From assembly GCF_900491745.1 (NCBI RefSeq), contig NZ_UETR01000017.1, positions 1-64,000 on the forward strand: a DNA stretch of 64,000 bases. The letters are read 5' to 3'. This document shows, in pieces, positions 52,533 to 62,115 of this stretch (position 1 is its first letter; each line of letters begins with the position of its first letter). This stretch comes from Amarolinea aalborgensis (lineage in GTDB: Bacteria; Chloroflexota; Anaerolineae; SSC4; Amarolineaceae). The notes beneath the pieces were generated by a model. It had not been told where the DNA came from and ran no database searches. It was given only the letters and a program-made list of their open reading frames with translations. Position numbers and translations under genes: made by a program.

Positions 52533-53174
52533 TTACTTTAGCCCCAAGTCAATCAATGCCTCTTTGAGGCCAAATCTGAGGTCGCCCACTTTCGCCTTGA
52601 GGCTCTTGGCGTTTGTCGGGACCTCATAGATAGCTGTGCAGGTCTTCGTAACGTTCGGATTGAGGCTTTCTACCACACACAGTTCCGCGGTCGGTATGAA
52701 CATGAACACGTCGCCTGCGCCTTTGAAGGTACGGTCTTGGTCGTCAACAAGATCGAACCCGGCAAAGGTCAGCATATCTTTGCTCAAGTTTTCCACCTCA
52801 AAACGCAGTTGCACGAATCGCCCGGTCGTCGTCTTGTCTTCAACAAACTGATTGTCGCTCTTGAGCTTGTTGCCTAAGTCTTTCGCCGAAACGATCTTCC
52901 ACCGCACCTCGCCAACCTTCACATCCTGTCCAACGGCCGGCAATGGCGTGGGAGCAACCGTGGGCTTTGGCTGCGATGGCGTAGGAGCGACCGTTGCCTC
53001 GGGTTGTGAAGGGGTGCTTACACCGGATGATTGGCTGGTGGGTGTAATTCCTGGATTCGTGGCAGCCGTATCGTTGTTGGCGCGATTGCCACCGCCCCCG
53101 ATGGCGCTCAGGATACCGGCAAGCACGGCTAACCCGATGAGGCCCAAACACCCGAATTTCAAGAATTTCTTCAT
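52533..53174 (-). CDS. DUF4352-type membrane-anchored protein
   Basis: 213 aa. A short cytoplasmic KKFLKFGC start and one transmembrane helix (LGLIGLAVLAGILSAIG) precede a Pro/Thr/Val linker and a beta-sandwich domain: VGQDVKVGEVRWKIVSAKDLGN, then GRFVQLRFEVENLSKDMLTF and YEVPTNAKSLKAKVGDL. DUF4352 domains are immunoglobulin-like and found on exported proteins, with unknown function. The start at 53174 (MKKFLKF) is chosen because the hydrophobic segment follows directly. Confidence 0.83.
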   Translation of the reverse strand: MKKFLKFGCLGLIGLAVLAGILSAIGGGGNRANNDTAATNPGITPTSQSSGVSTPSQPEATVAPTPSQPKPTVAPTPLPAVGQDVKVGEVRWKIVSAKDLGNKLKSDNQFVEDKTTTGRFVQLRFEVENLSKDMLTFAGFDLVDDQDRTFKGAGDVFMFIPTAELCVVESLNPNVTKTCTAIYEVPTNAKSLKAKVGDLRFGLKEALIDLGLK

Positions 53175-53414
53175 GGCTGGACTGGCTCCTTTGTTGGGAT
53201 GATGTTTGACCTTGGAGGATCGCCAGCTCGGAGGCAATCTCCACAGTGTCAGATGTCAATAGCCGAAAGAGGATCTTCGGCCACACCGATTGAGCGCGAG
53301 TATAACATGAAAAAAAAAAAACGCCAACTTTTACCTGGATTACAACAAGGGCCGCCTGGCCTGTGTGTCCCACACCTGAATAACAACAGAGAAAAACTGC
53401 GCTGTCAACCACAG

Positions 53415-53440
53415 AAAAGCCGCCGATGGCGGTCGGCGGC
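53415..53440 (-). terminator. intrinsic terminator downstream of U32 gene
   Basis: On the minus strand GCCGCCGA-CCGCCA-TCGGCGGC is a perfect 8-bp stem followed by TTTTC, 75 bases after the stop of the U32 gene. The surrounding bases 53275-53514 hold a 12-base A run and no gene. Confidence 0.7.
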
Positions 53441-53514
53441 TGAAACAGCGAGAAGCGTGCTGAAGCCAGGCTCAGCATGGTGGGTTGAATGTCCTTCTTG
53501 CGCAGTCCTGGCCC

Positions 53515-56037
53515 TCACATCAGCGGTAGATTGAGATAGCCATCCGGAATGAAAAGGCTGCCCTGGGTGACGCCTTGCGGCGCCCACTGCGCAAGCTGCC
53601 TGTTCAGTTCAAAAGCTGAGCGCGCGCCAGCCAGGGTGTCACTGAACGCGCGGGCGATGCGCGTCACCTGCTCGGCCGTTTCGTGCACGAACTCCAGGCG
53701 CCAGTGCTGGATGCCGGCCTGGCGCCAGCTTTCCAGGTGCTGGCTGGCTTCCTGCGCCTCCGCGCCGAAGACGGTGTTGCGGCAGCCAACATCGGCCATG
53801 ACCGCATGGCTGCGGCCGGCCACGTCGCGCAGGGCCACGCGGTGAGTTTCGCACGGGTGGCCGCAGTCCTTGTAGCTCGTGCCGTTGGACAGAAAACGGC
53901 AGAAGACGCAGTGCTCGGTGTGGAAAACCGGCAGATGGTGGTAGGCTACGACTTCGATCTTGTCCGCGCCGATGCCGCGGGCCAGATCGGCTACCTGCGC
54001 GGCGTTGAGATCGTGCGTGGGGGTGATGCGCTGCAGGCCGCGGCGCAACAAGAGGTCCGCAGTCAGGACGTTGGCCGCGTTCAGGCTGAAGTCGCCGATC
54101 AGCGGCAGATGCGGGGCCACTTGCAGCGCGTAGAGCAGGCCGGTGGAACGCACCACGATCGGACAGTCGAGGCGCAGGAGGAAGTTGACGATGCGCTGCT
54201 CGTTGGGCTTGAGCACGCGCGGGCTGGCGACGCGCGCGGTGACGCCTGCGGCCTGCACCCGCTCCACAGCCGGGCGCAGACCGTACAGATCGAGATAGTC
54301 CAGCGTGATGCTGGCCGGCCGCAGGGCCAGCGCGGCGTCGAGCTGTTCCGGCGTGCGCACCAGCAGGTGCAGCTGCGGCGCCAGGTCAAGCGCGGGCGCC
54401 GGGCTGATCTGCGCCAGGGCTGCAGCCAGCATGGCCTGCGGATCGTGAATCTCCGGCACGCGCGGCTGGCCGAGGTGGTCGGCCAGCTGCTCCACAGCCT
54501 GCCGGCGCAGTTGGTTGAGCAGGGAACTGGGCGCAAACGGGCGTCCGCGTACGTCGAGGTGCAGCTCAGCCAGGGTATAGGGCGTTTGACCCAAACGACC
54601 CAACTGCTGGCGCAAGAATTCATCCGTCAGCGCCCGCTGCTGCGCCGCGGCCAGCGGTTCGTCGCTCTGCACGCTGACCGGCAGGTCCGGCCGGGCCAGC
54701 AGCGTCCAAGTCATGCGCAGCGGCGCGCCTTCATGCGCGGTGACGTGAACGGCCAGCGGCTGCTTATGGCGCGGCGAGGCGGCCTCGGTGAACGGCCGCG
54801 CGGCCTTGTCCAGGTCAGGGTCGTGCGTGCGCCACACCAGGTCGCCGGGCCGGATACGGCCAAAATCAAGCGCGCCGTTGCCGAACTGTACTTCCAGTTG
54901 GCCGTTGCGTGCGGCGGTTGCCTGGTACACGCGGCCGCCCTCTTCGGGCAGCTCCGGACTGCGCCAGTCTGCGGCATCGAAGACCACGCCGTCGCCCGAC
55001 TTCAGCGGCGCCACGGTCGCGTCCGCGGAAGGCGCCAGCACGATGCGATCGGCCAGCACGCGCGCGACGCGGCCCATCAACACGCCGCGGTGTCGCGGCG
55101 CGCGGCCGGATACGACGGTTTGGTGGTTCGTGCCGGTAATGAAATGCGCGCCCAGCCCGCGTGAGTAGACCTGTTCCAACTGGAGTTCCTCACGGCGGGT
55201 CACGCTGAGCGGCAAGCCGGCCCAGGCTTCGTCCACGGCCTTGCGATAGGCCGCGGTGGTCAGCGCGACGTAGTTGGCATCCTTGTAGCGGCCTTCGATC
55301 TTGAGCGCGGCAATGCCAATCTGCACAATTTCCGGCATCTGCTGCAAGGCGTAGAGATCGCCCGGCGAGAGCAGGTAGCGCGCATCGCCCAGCGGCGTCA
55401 GGCGGTCATCCACCAGCAGCTCGTAGGGCAGGCGGCAGGCCTGCGCACATTGGCCGCGGTTGGCGCTGCGGCCGCCCCAGGCTTCAGAAGAAAAGCATTG
55501 GCCGGAGTAGGAGACGCACAGCGCGCCGTGGACGAACATCTCCAGTTCGCAGTCGGTTTGGCCGCGGATGGCGCGCACCTCGTCCAGCGACAGTTCGCGC
55601 GCCATGACGACCCGGCTGACCCCAAACTGCTGCGCCAGGCGGATGCCTTCCGCGCTGGTCAGACTCATCTGCGTGCTGCCGTGGATTTCGAGCGCGGGCG
55701 CCACCTGGTGCGCGAGTTGGGCCATGCCCACATCCTGCACGATGATCGCGTCCGCGCCGGCCTCGATGATGCCGGTCAGCGTTTGTACGGCTTCGGCCAG
55801 CTCGTGATCGAAGATCAACGTGTTGAAGGTGACGTAACCCTTGGCCCCGCGGCGGTGCAGGGTGGACATGACCTCCGGCAGCTCGGCCAGCGCAAAGCCC
55901 ACTTTGGCCCGCGCCGTGAAGTGCTTGAGGCCGAAGTAAACGGCATCGGCGCCGGCTTCGATGGCGGCCTGCATCTGCGGCCAGTAGCCGGCCGGGCTCA
56001 TGATTTCTGGTTTGGCAAGGCGGATTGGTTGGTTCAT
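53515..56037 (-). CDS. U32 peptidase-family protein (RlhA/YdcP-like, with DUF3656)
   Basis: 840 aa. The first ~310 residues are a U32 barrel (EIMSPAGYWPQMQAAIEAGADAVYFGLKHFTAR, then VSRVVMARELSLDEVRAI, MFVHGALCVSYSGQCF and ANRGQCAQACRLPYEL). A middle beta domain of the DUF3656 type follows, and a second barrel ends with EHCVFCRFLSNG...DCGHPCETH, a set of Cys that likely bind an Fe-S cluster. Family members RlhA and TrhP hydroxylate rRNA/tRNA bases using prephenate; this one most resembles the long RlhA type. It is divergent from the kinase gene at 56128. Confidence 0.9.
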   Translation of the reverse strand: MNQPIRLAKPEIMSPAGYWPQMQAAIEAGADAVYFGLKHFTARAKVGFALAELPEVMSTLHRRGAKGYVTFNTLIFDHELAEAVQTLTGIIEAGADAIIVQDVGMAQLAHQVAPALEIHGSTQMSLTSAEGIRLAQQFGVSRVVMARELSLDEVRAIRGQTDCELEMFVHGALCVSYSGQCFSSEAWGGRSANRGQCAQACRLPYELLVDDRLTPLGDARYLLSPGDLYALQQMPEIVQIGIAALKIEGRYKDANYVALTTAAYRKAVDEAWAGLPLSVTRREELQLEQVYSRGLGAHFITGTNHQTVVSGRAPRHRGVLMGRVARVLADRIVLAPSADATVAPLKSGDGVVFDAADWRSPELPEEGGRVYQATAARNGQLEVQFGNGALDFGRIRPGDLVWRTHDPDLDKAARPFTEAASPRHKQPLAVHVTAHEGAPLRMTWTLLARPDLPVSVQSDEPLAAAQQRALTDEFLRQQLGRLGQTPYTLAELHLDVRGRPFAPSSLLNQLRRQAVEQLADHLGQPRVPEIHDPQAMLAAALAQISPAPALDLAPQLHLLVRTPEQLDAALALRPASITLDYLDLYGLRPAVERVQAAGVTARVASPRVLKPNEQRIVNFLLRLDCPIVVRSTGLLYALQVAPHLPLIGDFSLNAANVLTADLLLRRGLQRITPTHDLNAAQVADLARGIGADKIEVVAYHHLPVFHTEHCVFCRFLSNGTSYKDCGHPCETHRVALRDVAGRSHAVMADVGCRNTVFGAEAQEASQHLESWRQAGIQHWRLEFVHETAEQVTRIARAFSDTLAGARSAFELNRQLAQWAPQGVTQGSLFIPDGYLNLPLM

Positions 56038-56111
56038 CGCAGGGCCATTGTAGGGGAAAAGAGAGCGATAGGCAAAACATGATTGAGAGCATTACGCCGG
56101 GCCACAACCTC

Positions 56112-56120
56112 TGCTAAAAT
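56112..56120 (+). promoter_or_regulatory. extended -10 close to kinase start (possible leaderless mRNA)
   Basis: TGCTAAAAT gives an extended -10; transcription should start near 56127, at the ATG 56128 itself. The -35 region (TTACGC, 17 bases upstream) is poor. If used, the mRNA has no leader. Confidence 0.45.
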
Positions 56121-56127
56121 GGGTGTC

Positions 56128-57600
56128 ATGAATCCAATCACGCAGTTCTTCGTGAACCACATCATCGAGGTTTACTTCTTCTACGGCCTGGCTTTCTTCA
56201 CGATGGGGCTGGCGCTGGCGCTCTCCGGCCGGCGGACGTCTGAACTGCAGTTTGCGCGCGCCATCGGCCCGCTGGCTGTTTTTGGCCTGCTGCACGGCGC
56301 GCACGAATGGGTGGAGATGTTCCAGCAAATCGCGGCCGTAACGGATGGCTATCGGCCGCCGGTCAGCCATGAGATCATGCGCCTCTTACTCCTGATCGTA
56401 TCGTTTGTGGCCCTGGACGCCTTCGGCATCGTGCTCCTGCGCCGCGAGGCGCCCAATTGGCGGCGCGTCGCGCAGCCGGTGGGCCTGCTCGTTGGTGTGT
56501 GGGCGCTCAGCGTGCTGATGGTGCAGTTGATTGCCGAACCGACGCTGCCGCAGCTCGTGACCCTGGCCGACGTGTTGGGGCGCTACGTGCTGGCGATGCC
56601 TGGCGCGGTCATTGGCGCGTGGGCGATGATGTCGCAACAGCACGAATTCCGCGACTACGGCATGCCCCAATTTGGTCGCAACCTGGTGTGGTGCGCCACG
56701 GCCCTCTTGCTCTACGGCGTCCTGGGCCAGGTTTTCGTGCGTCAAACCGCGCTCTTTCCTTCGACCGTGCTCAACACCGCTTTGTTCTTACGCTGGTTTG
56801 GCATTCCGGTGCAGCTCTTCCGCGGGATGATGGCGGCGTTGTGGGCGTTCTTCATGGTGCGCACACTGGAGGCCTTCAAGTTGGAGAGCCGTCTGCGGCT
56901 GGCCAAAGCCAATGAGGCCCGTTTGCAGGCTCTGCACCAGGTGGTCAACGCCCAGGAATCGGAACGCCAGCGCGTGGCCCGTGAACTGCACGACGCCACC
57001 GGCCAATCGTTGGCGGCCATTGCGCTCGGCCTGCGCGGCGTAGAAACGGTCCTGGCCACGGGCACGGCCATCCCCGCGACGCTGCTGCCTCAAGTTCGTG
57101 AGTTGAAGAACTTCAGCACCGATGCCATTGGCGAGCTGCGCCAGATCATCGCCGACCTGCGGCCGGCGTTGCTGGACGACATGGGGTTGGAAGCCGCGTT
57201 GGATTGGTATGTCCAAGAGTTTCAACGTCGCCACAACGTGCGCACCTTCCTGGATGTGCAGGGTTCGATCAAACGCCTGCCATCCGAGTATGAAACGGTG
57301 CTCTTTCGCATCACGCAAGAAGCCCTGACCAACGTGGCCAAGCACGCGCGCGCCAGCCAGGTCACAGTGCAACTGGAGATGGCGCCGACCCAGGTTTCGT
57401 TGGTCATCGAGGACGACGGCGTGGGCTTCGATGCGCGCAAATTACTGACTAGCAGCGCCTCACGCACGGCCTGGGGCTTGCTGGGAATACAAGAACGCGC
57501 CATCCTGATGGGCGGTGAGTGCTCGATTGTCGCGACGCCCGGCCAGGGTACGTTGATCGAGATCAAGCTGCCGTTGGCGCAGGAAGTCAACCATGGCTAG
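56128..57600 (+). CDS. membrane-bound NarX-type sensor histidine kinase
   Basis: 490 aa. Seven predicted transmembrane helices (about residues 10-260) form a sensor region of unknown ligand, beginning with VNHIIEVYFFYGLAFFTMGLALALSG. A HisKA_3 domain with the phosphoacceptor His in RVARELHDATGQSLAAIALGLR and a HATPase_c domain (NVAKHARA, EDDGVGFD, GLLGIQERA) follow. An alternative start at 56119 adds three residues. It overlaps the regulator gene by 8 bases, so the pair is cognate. Confidence 0.92.
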   Translation: MNPITQFFVNHIIEVYFFYGLAFFTMGLALALSGRRTSELQFARAIGPLAVFGLLHGAHEWVEMFQQIAAVTDGYRPPVSHEIMRLLLLIVSFVALDAFGIVLLRREAPNWRRVAQPVGLLVGVWALSVLMVQLIAEPTLPQLVTLADVLGRYVLAMPGAVIGAWAMMSQQHEFRDYGMPQFGRNLVWCATALLLYGVLGQVFVRQTALFPSTVLNTALFLRWFGIPVQLFRGMMAALWAFFMVRTLEAFKLESRLRLAKANEARLQALHQVVNAQESERQRVARELHDATGQSLAAIALGLRGVETVLATGTAIPATLLPQVRELKNFSTDAIGELRQIIADLRPALLDDMGLEAALDWYVQEFQRRHNVRTFLDVQGSIKRLPSEYETVLFRITQEALTNVAKHARASQVTVQLEMAPTQVSLVIEDDGVGFDARKLLTSSASRTAWGLLGIQERAILMGGECSIVATPGQGTLIEIKLPLAQEVNHG

Positions 57601-58261
57601 AATCAAATTACTGCTCGTGGACGACCATCAAATTGTGCGCGCGGGCCTGCGCATGTTGTTCATGGCCGAGCCAGACGTTGAGATTGTGGGCGAGGCCAGC
57701 AGCGGAGAAGAGGCTCTGGCCGCGGTTGCCCGCGGCCAACCTGACATCGTGCTGATGGACGCGGCCATGCCGGGCATGAGCGGCATGGAGGCCACGCGCC
57801 GCATCAAACAGGCCTATCCCGATGTGGCTGTGTTGGCCTTGACCATGCACGAAGACGAGCGCTATTTCTTTGAGATGCTGAATGCCGGCGCGTCTGGCTA
57901 TGTGCCCAAGCGAGCCGCGCCCGATGATCTGATGTCGGCCATTCGCGTCGTCAGCCAGGGCGATGTTTTCATCTACCCCTCGCTGGCCCGGCTGCTGGTG
58001 AACGATTTCCTGCAGCGCTCCGAGGCCACGACCGGTGACAGCCTGGACTCGCTGACCGCACGCGAGCATGAGGTATTGACCCTGATCGCGGATGGCCTAT
58101 CGAACAAAGAAATTGCCGACCGCCTGGTCTTAAGCGTCAAGACCGTGGACCACCACCGTGAAAACATCATGCGCAAACTCAATCTACACACGCGCGTGGA
58201 ATTGACCCGCTATGCCATCGGGAAGGGCCTCATCAGCGCCGGTCAGACGTCAGAACGCTGA
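57593..58261 (+). CDS. NarL/LuxR-type response regulator
   Basis: 222 aa. The receiver has D10-D11, phosphoacceptor D56 (IVLMDAAMP), switch Thr in VLALTMHED and Lys in GYVPKRAA. The LuxR HTH is canonical: LTAREHEVLTLIADGLSNKEIADRLVLSVKTVDHHRENIMRKLNLHTR. It is encoded with an 8-base overlap behind the kinase that should phosphorylate it. Targets are unknown. Confidence 0.96.
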   Translation: MARIKLLLVDDHQIVRAGLRMLFMAEPDVEIVGEASSGEEALAAVARGQPDIVLMDAAMPGMSGMEATRRIKQAYPDVAVLALTMHEDERYFFEMLNAGASGYVPKRAAPDDLMSAIRVVSQGDVFIYPSLARLLVNDFLQRSEATTGDSLDSLTAREHEVLTLIADGLSNKEIADRLVLSVKTVDHHRENIMRKLNLHTRVELTRYAIGKGLISAGQTSER

Positions 58262-58568
58262 ATACGAAATGCTGAATTCGGAATGCTGAATCGCGGCTGC
58301 CAGATATCCGGTTAGTTGCCCATGCGCTCGGCGCACAACCGCGAACGAAAATTCCGGCAGGCCAGGAGTCCCGAACTTGTTCGGGTTGTTACCACGCCAG
58401 TGCAAGTTGCCGACTTGCGCTGCGTCTTGGCGCATCAGGATTTCAAATGCGCGCTTCGGCGATATAGTCAGTCCGCTTCGGTTTCTATCCAAAGTATCTG
58501 CACGGACGCGTGGGGCAGAGGGGTCAGCAATGTCGAATATGTATCCCATGTTGATCGGAGGTTGAACC
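58262..58568. repeat. intergenic region with degenerate TGCTGAAT repeats
   Basis: Just after the regulator stop, three spaced copies of (A)CGCTGAAT/TGCTGAAT with TACGAA and TTCGGA spacers occur at 58256-58290. Similar elements lie near 18548-18645. The rest of the 307 bases shows no gene or RNA I can support. Confidence 0.45.
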
Positions 58569-59876
58569 ATGATGCAATTTCTGTGCTCCATGACGTGTAT
58601 GCCCAGTAGGCCTGGGCGGCTCGGGTTGATTATTGGTGGCGTGATCGTCCTCTTTCTTGGTGCTTGTTGGCAGCCCCCCAGTGCCAGAGTACACACTGAT
58701 GACCGACTCACTCCTATAGAAATGCCTTCAGTATCAGCAACTGACTCATTACCACGGCACCCTACAGCACCTCCAGACCCTACGTTAGCCGCTGTACCTG
58801 AGCCGTCTATCACTAACGTACCCACCGCACCTCTGCCACCCACCGTACCACTGACGTTGAGTTTGCCAGGTATTCTGTATGAATCAGGTGGTGAACCTTA
58901 CTGGTTAGCGGTGAATGACAAATCACAACCTGTCGGTCCATCGGTGCGGGTACCGTTCGAGTTGCCCGCAGACGGACGCATCATGGAGATATCTCCTTCG
59001 CCAAACGGCAGTCGAGTGCTCTATCATGTTGTTATCAAAGGCCCTCCCGATAGTGAAAACTCGTCGGCTTATTACAGCTCTGTACCACCGAACGGGCCGG
59101 TCTACCCATCGCCTATCGAGGTACGTCCTCCGAAGCTCTGGGGTTGGCATTCGAACAATCAACAATTGGTTTATGGATGGTTTGACATCGCCCTCATTGA
59201 TGTCAATACAGGCGACGTCAGCCTGGTAGTAGCCGATCTTGACACCTGGATTGGCGGCGCGCCCGTCGGCAATGCAGAACTCGATGGCCTGGCATTTTCA
59301 CCCAACGGACAAGACCTCATAGCCTCTTTGGCTTTTGGCGGTGAAACCTGGCAGGTCTGGATGGCAAACGCGGATGGCTCCGGTCCTCGCAAGTTGTTCG
59401 ATACCCACTCTGCTGTCTTTGATATTCACTGGTCATCTGATGGAACACAAATTGCCTTTGCGGGCAGCGGTTTGGAAGTCATGGATTCTGATGGCAAAAA
59501 CCGGCGGACATTTAGCAACAAACCCTCCAGCGGATATGGTTTCGAGTCCAGATGGTCACCTGACAGTCGTTTCATCGCCTATACTGGCGCAGAAGTTTCT
59601 GGTCTTGATCCGTTTGTTGGAACCCGCGCCTATATTGTGGATATTGACACGGGTGAGGAGTGGCCGCTTGTTCCTGACAAGGTTGAGGGACGCGGTGAGA
59701 TCCAACCTGCCTGGTCCGCAGATAGTCAACGGGTGATCTTCATCTCGACCCGGAGCGGCGCCTCTGAAATCTGGATGGCAAACCGTGATGGAACGCAGCT
59801 ACAGCAACTAACCACGGATGGCAAAGAGAAGTCAGTCTCACCAGTTTGGATAGCTGACGGGGGACCAGAACCATGA
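58569..59876 (+). CDS. TolB-like WD40 propeller lipoprotein
   Basis: 435 aa. A lipobox (LGAC, about residue 32) and a Pro/Thr linker precede a beta-propeller with PD40/TolB motifs: LDGLAFSPNGQDLIASL, DIHWSSDGTQIAFAGSG, SRWSPDSRFIAYTG and PAWSADSQRVIFISTRSG. GGAGG at 58559-58563 supports the ATG at 58569. The DNA is visibly less GC-rich than the surrounding genes and codon use is mixed, which suggests horizontal acquisition. The function of such propellers is mostly binding; no enzyme site is seen. Confidence 0.85.
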   Translation: MMQFLCSMTCMPSRPGRLGLIIGGVIVLFLGACWQPPSARVHTDDRLTPIEMPSVSATDSLPRHPTAPPDPTLAAVPEPSITNVPTAPLPPTVPLTLSLPGILYESGGEPYWLAVNDKSQPVGPSVRVPFELPADGRIMEISPSPNGSRVLYHVVIKGPPDSENSSAYYSSVPPNGPVYPSPIEVRPPKLWGWHSNNQQLVYGWFDIALIDVNTGDVSLVVADLDTWIGGAPVGNAELDGLAFSPNGQDLIASLAFGGETWQVWMANADGSGPRKLFDTHSAVFDIHWSSDGTQIAFAGSGLEVMDSDGKNRRTFSNKPSSGYGFESRWSPDSRFIAYTGAEVSGLDPFVGTRAYIVDIDTGEEWPLVPDKVEGRGEIQPAWSADSQRVIFISTRSGASEIWMANRDGTQLQQLTTDGKEKSVSPVWIADGGPEP

Positions 59877-59974
59877 TGCATAAACTTGGCGCCTACTTCA
59901 TGATGTATCTTCAATAATCCGGGGTAACCAGTTATGTTGGTTCCCAGGAAGCGCCGGAGTGACAGTTCGACGCT

Positions 59975-61681
59975 TTGCGCGGATGAGGTCGGCGAGATCA
60001 GGCATCAGCGCGACACGCGATCATGGATGTAGCGATAGATGCTGACGCCCAGCTTCTGGCTGACGGCCGTCAGAGTCATAGCAAACAGTCCTAGCGTTGA
60101 CTTCATCGTGCGCTACGGGCCAAAGCTGACATCACGTTTGCGCGCTGGCGGGCACCAGTTCCGGGTTGTTGTGCAGGGGATTTCGGGATGGTCGAGACCA
60201 GCAAGAGGTTGGTCTTCGAACTTGGTCTTTCAATGCGCTCATCCGGCTTCGGTAGCCAGTCACCGTGGCGAACAAGGTATCGAACTTGGTCTCGAGTCGC
60301 TTTCTCGTCTGTGCTGGGCTGTTGATTTGTAGGTCAGCAGTTCGTCGTAGTATTTCCAGAACTGCTTGGTAAACTCGGTCAAGAGGTTGCGGAACGGCGG
60401 ACTGCTCGGGTCAAGTTTCTTTGTAGTGGCGGCCTTCGTGAATCAACACAGCGCCAGTTGCTCAGTCACCCAGTTGAATTGGGGAGCGTCATCGCACAGC
60501 AGGAGTTTGACGACCGGAACTCCAATTGGGCATGGTAGGAGGCAACGGTCGCCGCTTCAAGATGTGCGACGCTGCTGCGGCCCCAGGGCCGGTGACGTTC
60601 GTCCAACAGAGCTTTGAACTGGCTTCACTCAAGTCCTGGTCTTGCGGCAGACCTTGTACGATGCGTACGGTGCGCTGCGCCAAGCCGAACACGTACAGAA
60701 ACTGATGGCTTCGGCATTGACCCGGAAGGTACGGACGTGCAGATTACGCAGTACGTCCACAATGGTCAGCCGGTCTTTGTGGGCCGTCGTGAAGTACGCC
60801 GTATACAGCGGATTACATACCACATGACAATGCTCATTCTAGCCATTGACCCGTGCTGCCGTATCGTTCAGGTGTTGCTACGGGCTGCTGCGCAGTCCCG
60901 CTTCAGATGGCAGCCTCTCGGCGTGCAGGTCCGGCCAGTCTTTGATCAGCCAGTTCGACAACTCACCCCGCCGACAGTTGGATACCAACATTGGCGAAGA
61001 ACCTATATCTTCGGCCTCGCCACGTTGCAGGAGCGAAATACTGCACCAACGCCAGCGCTTTGATCCCCGGCCCAAACTGTCCTGTAGCCCGGCGGCAGTG
61101 CCGCCAGATACACCCGTGCGCTCGCTCGGTGAGTAGTACTTCCTTTGCAGGGTACAGCACGTTGTCGGTGGATGACCACATCCGCACAACGCTGTCTTCG
61201 TAACCCTTGAACTCCGCATCGGCAGGCAGTTGCGTCTTATCAACCGTCAGCACTTCTTCGCGATCAATCGTGATCTTCGTCCGCTCTTCTGCCATGCCTG
61301 GTGGCTTGCGCCGCTCGGCCTCTGACGAGTGGTTTCTTATCTGCCCCAGGCGTCTTGCCACGCCGATTGGGCTTGATATCCGGCTTGCCTTGTTCACTCC
61401 TTCCGGTGGTTGTTCTCGTCGCGCAGTCGCTGCACCTCGGTTTGCAACTGGCGCACCGTCGCCTGAAGATCCTCAACCAAGTTCAGCAACCCAACGATGG
61501 CACGCTTGGCCTGCGCTACATCCTCGAGCTTCGATCCAGATGAAGCTGTTCGAACAACATAATCCCTCACCACTGCACGGGTCAGACTATTCAGCTCACG
61601 GCACCGGCACAACGACTCCGAGTAGCACGACTGACAGCCGCTTGTCTGATGATCATTGTCCTTGACACTGTACCAGTTCAC
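59975..61681 (-). pseudogene. degraded transposase (IS66-like by resemblance)
   Basis: Reading the minus strand from 61681, pieces of one transposase appear in changing frames: an N-terminal coiled coil (LQATVRQLQTEVQRLRDENN), a Pro/Lys hinge, VDKTQLPADAEFKGYED, KYYSPSERTG, GQFGPGIKALALVQY, LSNWLIKDWPD, VCNPLYTAYFTTAHKDRL, PVVKLLLCDDAPQF and finally PDLADLI near 59990. At least six frameshifts or stops break it. Similar transposases occur in Chloroflexota and cyanobacteria. No terminal inverted repeats or target duplication were found, so limits are approximate. Confidence 0.8.
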
Positions 61682-61932
61682 TCCCCGGTTTATTGAGAAG
61701 ATACTTCATGATCGCCTGTATCATGGGGATAACAGATGCGGGCGCTCCTCAATGACTTCCCATCGCTTGCCCACGAAATGCCCTACAACCAAGATGGGGA
61801 ATTCACCCGATTGAATTCTCTGCCTGGTGGGTGTATCCTCTAGACAAGAAATCGCTCCGGCTGTCACCATCCACACGATTGAACGCACAGCCGCAACGAA
61901 GGATTATCAAGGGAGGATGACGGAGGACAACA

Positions 61933-62067
61933 ATGGAAACACTACTGACCACACTGATTGTTGCAGGTATCGCCCTGTTGCGTTTTGGTCTACCCCTGCT
62001 GATCATTAGCCTGGTCGCTTTCTTGCTGCATCGCCTGGAAGCGCACTGGCAGATGGCGCCGTGTTGA
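61933..62067 (+). CDS. small single-pass membrane peptide (44 aa)
   Basis: A 44-aa hydrophobic peptide (METLLTTLIVAGIALLRFG ... LLHRLEAHWQ). It aligns with the first ~40 residues of the protein at 62116-62556 (LLRIGVPLL versus LLRFGLPLL; SRLDARWQ versus HRLEAHWQ), but ends before the Cys-rich domain. A GGGAGG site lies at 61909-61914, too far for certain; GGAGGAC at 61922 is better placed. Either a real small protein or a truncated duplicate. Confidence 0.55.
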   Translation: METLLTTLIVAGIALLRFGLPLLIISLVAFLLHRLEAHWQMAPC

Positions 62068-62073
62068 GGTGAG

Positions 62074-62106
62074 AGACTTCCGAAGTCTTTGAGACTTCGG
62101 AAGTCT
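62074..62106. repeat. perfect 15-bp inverted repeat between the two small membrane genes
   Basis: AGACTTCCGAAGTCT and its exact reverse complement AGACTTCGGAAGTCT are separated by 3 bases; each arm is itself nearly palindromic. It may be a repeat element of the REP kind, or a processing or attenuation hairpin. Confidence 0.8.
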
Positions 62107-62115
62107 GGGGAGGCA

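Noticed and set aside
53683..55164. 493-codon plus-strand frame inside the U32 gene
   Set aside because: Arg/Gln/Ala-rich without motif; antisense shadow of a well-supported gene.
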